Assembly (NCBI GenBank): GCA_019739225.1
Contig: JAHHDT010000001.1
Span: forward strand, 868,001 to 932,000
Length of the DNA: 64,000 bases
Reading direction: 5' to 3'
Source: Aquamicrobium sp.
Lineage (GTDB): Bacteria > Pseudomonadota > Alphaproteobacteria > Rhizobiales > Rhizobiaceae
Part shown: positions 62,249 to 64,000 of the stretch, in pieces
How the letters are laid out: the number at the start of each line of letters is the position of its first letter
Numbering within the stretch: the first letter of the stretch is position 1
The notes under the pieces: generated by a model
What the model saw: the letters and a program-made list of their open reading frames with translations, nothing else
What the model was told of the DNA's origin: nothing
Database searches by the model: none
Program-made: the position numbers and the translations under genes

Positions 62249-63595
62249 ATGAGCATTGTCCACACCGAAGGCGAGTCCAACCGCGCGGCGGCAAGGCAGG
62301 AATGGAACGCGCGTCAGCATCATGTGCCGACGCGTGAACTTCTCCAGCGCGACGCAGACGCCTTCCTACACCAGAGCCTGTCGAGCCCCTGCGTATCGAC
62401 GATCGCGAAGGCCGAAGGCATCTGGATCGAGGACCTCGCGGGCCGGCGATACATGGATTTCCACGGCAACAGCGTCCACCATATCGGCTACGCCCATCCC
62501 CGGCTGGTTGCCGCGATCAAGCAGCAGCTCGACGATCTCAGCTTCGCCCCGCGCCGCTTCGCCTGCGAGCCCGCCGTGGAACTGGCTGAGAAGCTTGGCC
62601 GCCTTGCACCGGGCGACCTCTCCAAAGTGCTTTTCACGACCGGCGGCTCCGATGCGATCGAAGTTGCCCTGAAGGTCGCGCGTGCGGCCACCGGACGCTT
62701 CAAGACTCTTTCGTTCTGGGACGCCTTCCACGGTGCCGGTTTCGGCGCCGCGAGCGTTGGCGGCGAGGCAACGTTTCGCTCGCAGATCGCCGGCCCGCTC
62801 GTCACCGGCGCCGAGCACATCGCGCCATGGGCGAGCCGTAATTGTGCCTACGGCCACGACAGCCTCGAAGCGTCCGCCCGCGCCTGCGCGAACATGATCT
62901 CGTATGTGCTTGGCCGCGAGGGCGATTTTGCAGCCGTCATTGCCGAGCCGATGCGCGCCACGCCGCTCGTTCCCGCGCCCGGTTTCTGGAAAGCCGTGCG
63001 CGAAGCCTGCGACCGGCACGGAACCCTGCTCATCTTCGACGAAATCCCGACCGGCCTCGGCAAGACCGGCAGGTTCTTCTCGCACGAGCATGACGGCGTC
63101 GTTCCCGACATTCTCGTCCTCGGCAAGGCGCTCGGTGGCGGCATCCTGCCGATCGCATCGGTCATCGCGCGGCACGATCTCGACGTCGCCGGCGACTATG
63201 CGATCGGTCACTACACCCACGAGAAGAACCCGGTGACGACCCGCGCCGCCCTCACCACCATCGGCATCATTGAAGAGGAAGGCCTCGTCGAGCGCGCCAC
63301 CGAGCTCGGCGGCTACGCCATGGCAAGACTTTCGGAAACCCTGGCCCGCAGCCCTCATTTCGGTGAGGTACGCGGCCGGGGCCTGATGATGGGCGTCGAA
63401 CTGGTAACCGACACCGACAGCTATGCCCCTGCCCGCGAGCTGGCCGAGCGCGTCTATTATCGCTGCCTTGAGGAAGGCCTGAGCTTCAAGATCAGCGCCG
63501 GCAACGTTCTCACTTTATCGCCACCGCTCATTATCGACCGCGAGGATCTCGACCGTGCGTTGGCGACAGTCGAGCGCGCGGTCATGGCCGGCTGA
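62249..63595 (+). CDS. Class III PLP enzyme, (R)-1-hydroxy-2-aminoethylphosphonate ammonia-lyase type (PbfA-like)
   Basis: A 448-residue fold-type I class III aminotransferase-like protein. It has the TTGGSDAIEVALK loop, DAFHGAGFGAASVGG, LLIFDEIPTGLGKTG with the conserved Asp, and the PLP lysine Lys293 in VLGKALGGGILP. Its place in a phnWAY cluster matches PbfA, which converts (R)-1-hydroxy-2-aminoethylphosphonate to phosphonoacetaldehyde plus ammonia. Annotation as a plain aminotransferase would be the main alternative. ATG 62249. Confidence 0.82.
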   Translation: MSIVHTEGESNRAAARQEWNARQHHVPTRELLQRDADAFLHQSLSSPCVSTIAKAEGIWIEDLAGRRYMDFHGNSVHHIGYAHPRLVAAIKQQLDDLSFAPRRFACEPAVELAEKLGRLAPGDLSKVLFTTGGSDAIEVALKVARAATGRFKTLSFWDAFHGAGFGAASVGGEATFRSQIAGPLVTGAEHIAPWASRNCAYGHDSLEASARACANMISYVLGREGDFAAVIAEPMRATPLVPAPGFWKAVREACDRHGTLLIFDEIPTGLGKTGRFFSHEHDGVVPDILVLGKALGGGILPIASVIARHDLDVAGDYAIGHYTHEKNPVTTRAALTTIGIIEEEGLVERATELGGYAMARLSETLARSPHFGEVRGRGLMMGVELVTDTDSYAPARELAERVYYRCLEEGLSFKISAGNVLTLSPPLIIDREDLDRALATVERAVMAG

Positions 63596-63799
63596 ACGCC
63601 GGCCTTTCGCCAGCATGACGACCCAATGACAAATATCACCGTGCACGATAGTACCATCGATTAAATAGATTTTACTTATCGCGACACTTTCCCCACGATC
63701 CCACCATGGACGTTTTGAAGCCGGCGATACCGGCGTGCCGCAGAGCAGCAGGCGTCCCCTCGCATCCGCTTCAGGTGCCAAATAATGGGGAACACGATC

Positions 63800-64000
63800 A
63801 TGACGACATATCGCGCAGCCGCACTCGCAGCTTTCGCGACGGCTCTTTCCGCCTCGGCTGCATTCGCCCAGACCGAGCTGACCGTCTACACCTCGATCGA
63901 GGCCGTCGACCTCGACCGCTACAAGCAGACTTTCGAAGCCGCCAATCCCGACATCAAAGTCAACTGGGTTCGCGACTCCACCGGCGTCATGACCGCCAAG
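63800..64000 (+). CDS. 2-Aminoethylphosphonate ABC transporter binding protein, AepX-like (3' end cut off)
   Basis: The first 67 residues of a periplasmic binding protein. The signal peptide MTTYRAAALAAFATALSASAAFAQ is followed by LTVYTSIEAVDLDRYKQTFEAANPDIKVNWVRDSTGVMTAK, which matches the TIGR03261/AepX family that binds 2-aminoethylphosphonate. The 204-bp gap before it holds only a likely promoter. The rest of the transporter lies past the window edge. Confidence 0.85.
   Translation, partial: MTTYRAAALAAFATALSASAAFAQTELTVYTSIEAVDLDRYKQTFEAANPDIKVNWVRDSTGVMTAK

Noticed and set aside
48669-64000. C-P lyase pathway
   Set aside because: No phnG, H, I, J, K, L or M-like genes are present. The cluster encodes the hydrolytic phnW-phnY-phnA route.

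Overview
The window is high-GC alphaproteobacterial DNA, most like a Mesorhizobium/Phyllobacteriaceae chromosome. Supporting signs are the dispersed intergenic repeat (CTCATCCTGAGG...CCTCGAAGGACGCAC), the soxBDAG order, the phnWAY genes with residue numbering equal to the Sinorhizobium enzymes, and dense, short-spaced operons. Species cannot be fixed from sequence alone. I see no phage, insertion sequence, CRISPR array or rRNA. One tRNA-Gln(CTG) is present.

Layout: (1) 1-10.9 kb is a catabolic region: a HutC-type GntR regulator, an amidase, a divergent four-subunit sarcosine-oxidase-like operon (soxBDAG), an aromatic aminotransferase, a frameshifted kynureninase and an SDR. Two copies of a composite inverted repeat lie between its genes. 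(2) 11-17.5 kb is mixed: a membrane protein, a Tat-exported metallo-beta-lactamase-fold hydrolase, a DHA2 exporter, rlmE coupled to a Ppx/GppA phosphatase, and tRNA-Gln. (3) 16.9-20.6 kb holds a TetR regulator divergent from a hydrolase and an SDR, then a perfect 34-bp palindrome and a homoserine-dehydrogenase-like gene. (4) 21-30.6 kb holds an aldehyde dehydrogenase, an acetolactate-synthase-like enzyme and an LLM flavoprotein opposite a LysR regulator, then pirin, a DUF5996-acetyltransferase fusion, a DUF2188 protein and an exported alpha/beta hydrolase.

(5) 30.6-42.8 kb is the most unusual locus. A type I secretion operon encodes a Bap-prefix surface protein carrying about 200 Asp-Ala dipeptides (about 1.2 kb of repeat), a LapB-type ABC transporter, an HlyD adaptor and, as last gene, a 1044-residue protein ending in a MurF-like ligase. 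A TolC-family gene lies upstream across a 0.6-kb AT-rich control region. The pairing of an Asp-rich exported repeat with a Mur-type amide ligase suggests, as a hypothesis, chemical modification of the Asp-Ala tract.

(6) 43-48.5 kb holds small membrane proteins, a beta-propeller protein, a two-DNA-binding-domain regulator, two DUF899 proteins and an MFS exporter. (7) 48.6-64 kb is a phosphonate region. An iron alcohol dehydrogenase-phnD-phnC-phnE-phnE operon with its LysR regulator is followed by a Na/Pi transporter, then a second LysR divergent from phnW-phnA-phnY, a PbfD-like FAD oxidase, a PbfA-like ammonia-lyase and the start of an AepX-like binding protein. Together these predict uptake of 2-aminoethylphosphonate and relatives and their conversion to acetate and phosphate, with excess phosphate possibly exported. 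No C-P lyase genes are present. A 13-bp motif, CGATTKGGCAAAT, recurs upstream of phnW and phnA.
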